DNA of 5,661 nt from Bacteroidota bacterium (lineage in GTDB: Bacteria; Bacteroidota; Bacteroidia; Flavobacteriales; Flavobacteriaceae). Of the stretch, positions 4,690-5,661 are shown piece after piece. A model generated the notes under the pieces. It saw only the letters and a list, made by a program, of their open reading frames with translations. It ran no database searches and was not told the DNA's origin. The stretch's first letter is position 1. Every line of letters starts with the position of its first letter. A program made the position numbers and the translations under genes. The stretch is taken from NCBI GenBank assembly GCA_947483095.1, contig CANKLD010000086.1, positions 1 to 5,661 of the forward strand, given 5' to 3'.

Positions 4690-5661
4690 ATGCTGTTTTC
4701 CCAAATATTAGGACAAGATTACCTTAAAAATCATTTGACAAAAAGCGCGTCTTCGGGCAGGATTCCTCACGCACAATTGTTTGTAGGACCTGAAGGATGC
4801 GGGACTTTGGCGATGGCAATTGCATATGCTCAATCTATTTTATGCCACAATACCGACGGCGAAAACGCCAACGGAAACGAATCCTGTAACCTAAAATTCA
4901 ATTCGATTTCTCACCCCGATTTGCATTTTATTTTTCCAACCGTAACTACCGAAGACGTAAAAACCAAACCCAAGAGTGTCGATTTTATGGCAGATTGGCG
5001 TCAATTTGTTGCTGAAAATCCTTACGGAGGGCTGTTTGATTGGTACAAAATTTTAGGCGTTCAAAACAAGCAAGGGGAAATTCGCGTAGACGATGCGCAA
5101 GAAATTTTAAAATTACTTTCTTTAAAATCCTACGAAGGCGGACACAAAATAGTGATTGTTTGGATGGCGGATAAAATGAATATTTCGGCTTCAAACAAGC
5201 TGCTAAAATTGTTGGAAGAACCGCCAGAAAAAACAGTTTTTATATTGATTTCTGAAAATGAAGAAGATATAATTCAAACCATTCGGTCGCGCTGCCAAGT
5301 GTTGCATTTTGGTCGTTTGAGTGAAAAAGTAATCGCCGATAGCCTCATTCTTAAAGAGAATATTGAAGCGAGTTTGGCCGATAAAATTGCACATCAATCG
5401 CAAGGGAATTATAATAAAGCGTTGCTTTTACTAGACGAAGAAAGTGAAGAAATGCCGTTTGAAGAATGGTTTGTTTCGTGGGTTCGAGCGGCTTTTAGGG
5501 CCAAAGGAAATGCCGAAGCGATTCAGGATTTAATTCTTTGGAGCGAACAAATTGCTAGTTTAGGAAGGGAAACGCAGAAGAAATTTTTGAACTTTTGCAT
5601 CGATATGTTTCGCCAGGCTTTAATGCTGAATTATGAAACAAAAAAATTGGTTTACATGGAA
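4690..5661 (+). CDS. holB: DNA polymerase III subunit delta' (partial, C-terminus beyond window)
   Basis: The frame runs open from ATG at 4690 to the window edge (324 codons) and was identified by reading it directly. It encodes the delta' subunit of the clamp loader, which with delta and tau/gamma opens the beta clamp during replication. The N-terminus FSQILGQDYLKNHLTKSASSGRIPHAQLFVGP is the standard AAA+ start of this family. The P-loop-like GPEGCGTL (33-40) has Thr39 where an active Walker A has Lys, consistent with delta' being a non-ATPase subunit. LLKLLEEPPEKT (171-182) and the SRC motif (200-202), which serves the neighbouring ATPase subunit, are intact. The usual four-Cys zinc module is reduced to Cys52 and Cys66. 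Residues 72-96 (SISHPDLHFIFPTVTTEDVK onward) have the flavor of flavobacterial delta' proteins. Residues from about 210 start the lid and collar domains. No Shine-Dalgarno sequence is visible. Sampled lines have 47-52% GC. Confidence 0.93.
   Translation, partial: MLFSQILGQDYLKNHLTKSASSGRIPHAQLFVGPEGCGTLAMAIAYAQSILCHNTDGENANGNESCNLKFNSISHPDLHFIFPTVTTEDVKTKPKSVDFMADWRQFVAENPYGGLFDWYKILGVQNKQGEIRVDDAQEILKLLSLKSYEGGHKIVIVWMADKMNISASNKLLKLLEEPPEKTVFILISENEEDIIQTIRSRCQVLHFGRLSEKVIADSLILKENIEASLADKIAHQSQGNYNKALLLLDEESEEMPFEEWFVSWVRAAFRAKGNAEAIQDLILWSEQIASLGRETQKKFLNFCIDMFRQALMLNYETKKLVYME

Noticed and set aside
4985..5403. Minus-strand frames within holB
   Set aside because: They are antisense to the open holB frame, which carries family motifs on both sides.

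Overview
The window looks like the chromosome of a Flavobacterium-like member of the Bacteroidota. The evidence is AT-rich intergenic DNA, absence of clear Shine-Dalgarno sequences, several exact matches to the Bacteroidota -7 promoter box TAnnTTTG, signal peptides ending in FSQ or YSQ, and an intergenic CTTTGCG repeat of a kind I recall from Flavobacterium genomes. The species cannot be fixed from the sequence alone.

Layout. On the minus strand, 1-1061 is the 5' part of a periplasmic lytic transglycosylase of the MltD type (C-terminus off the window), preceded by a complete phosphoglycerate kinase gene, pgk (1162-2349). On the plus strand, 4690-5661 is the 5' part of the DNA polymerase III delta' subunit gene (holB). 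These three are housekeeping genes, and from memory they are often neighbours in flavobacteria.

Between pgk and holB lies about 2.3 kb of accessory-looking DNA. In order it holds a long imperfect hairpin (2522-2578), a 15-bp inverted repeat half (2596-2610), short tandem repeats (2631-2685), a class II Fic protein adenylyltransferase with a C-terminal winged helix (2721-3779), the other inverted-repeat half followed by a 138-nt structured segment (3776-3918), a small exported orphan protein (3954-4361), a hairpin (4413-4433) and a CTTTGCG-type repeat (4483-4604). GC content on sampled lines falls from about 43-52% in pgk and holB to about 22-33% in the fic and orphan genes, consistent with acquired DNA.

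The most interesting observation is the arrangement around fic. The sequence GTTATAAGCC precedes the gene and its exact reverse complement begins at the base after the residue that follows the fic stop. That second element starts a 138-nt segment ending in GTTAGCGGC. In integron gene cassettes, the first bases of a cassette are likewise complementary to the start of that cassette's own attC site. Fic may therefore sit in an integron-like or otherwise recombinationally mobile single-gene cassette. The core sites are not canonical and no integrase is in the window, so this is a hypothesis.

The three housekeeping genes do not share a pathway (cell-wall turnover, glycolysis, replication clamp loading). 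Fic probably AMPylates an unknown target under control of its own inhibitory helix and may regulate its own promoter through the winged helix and the upstream repeats.
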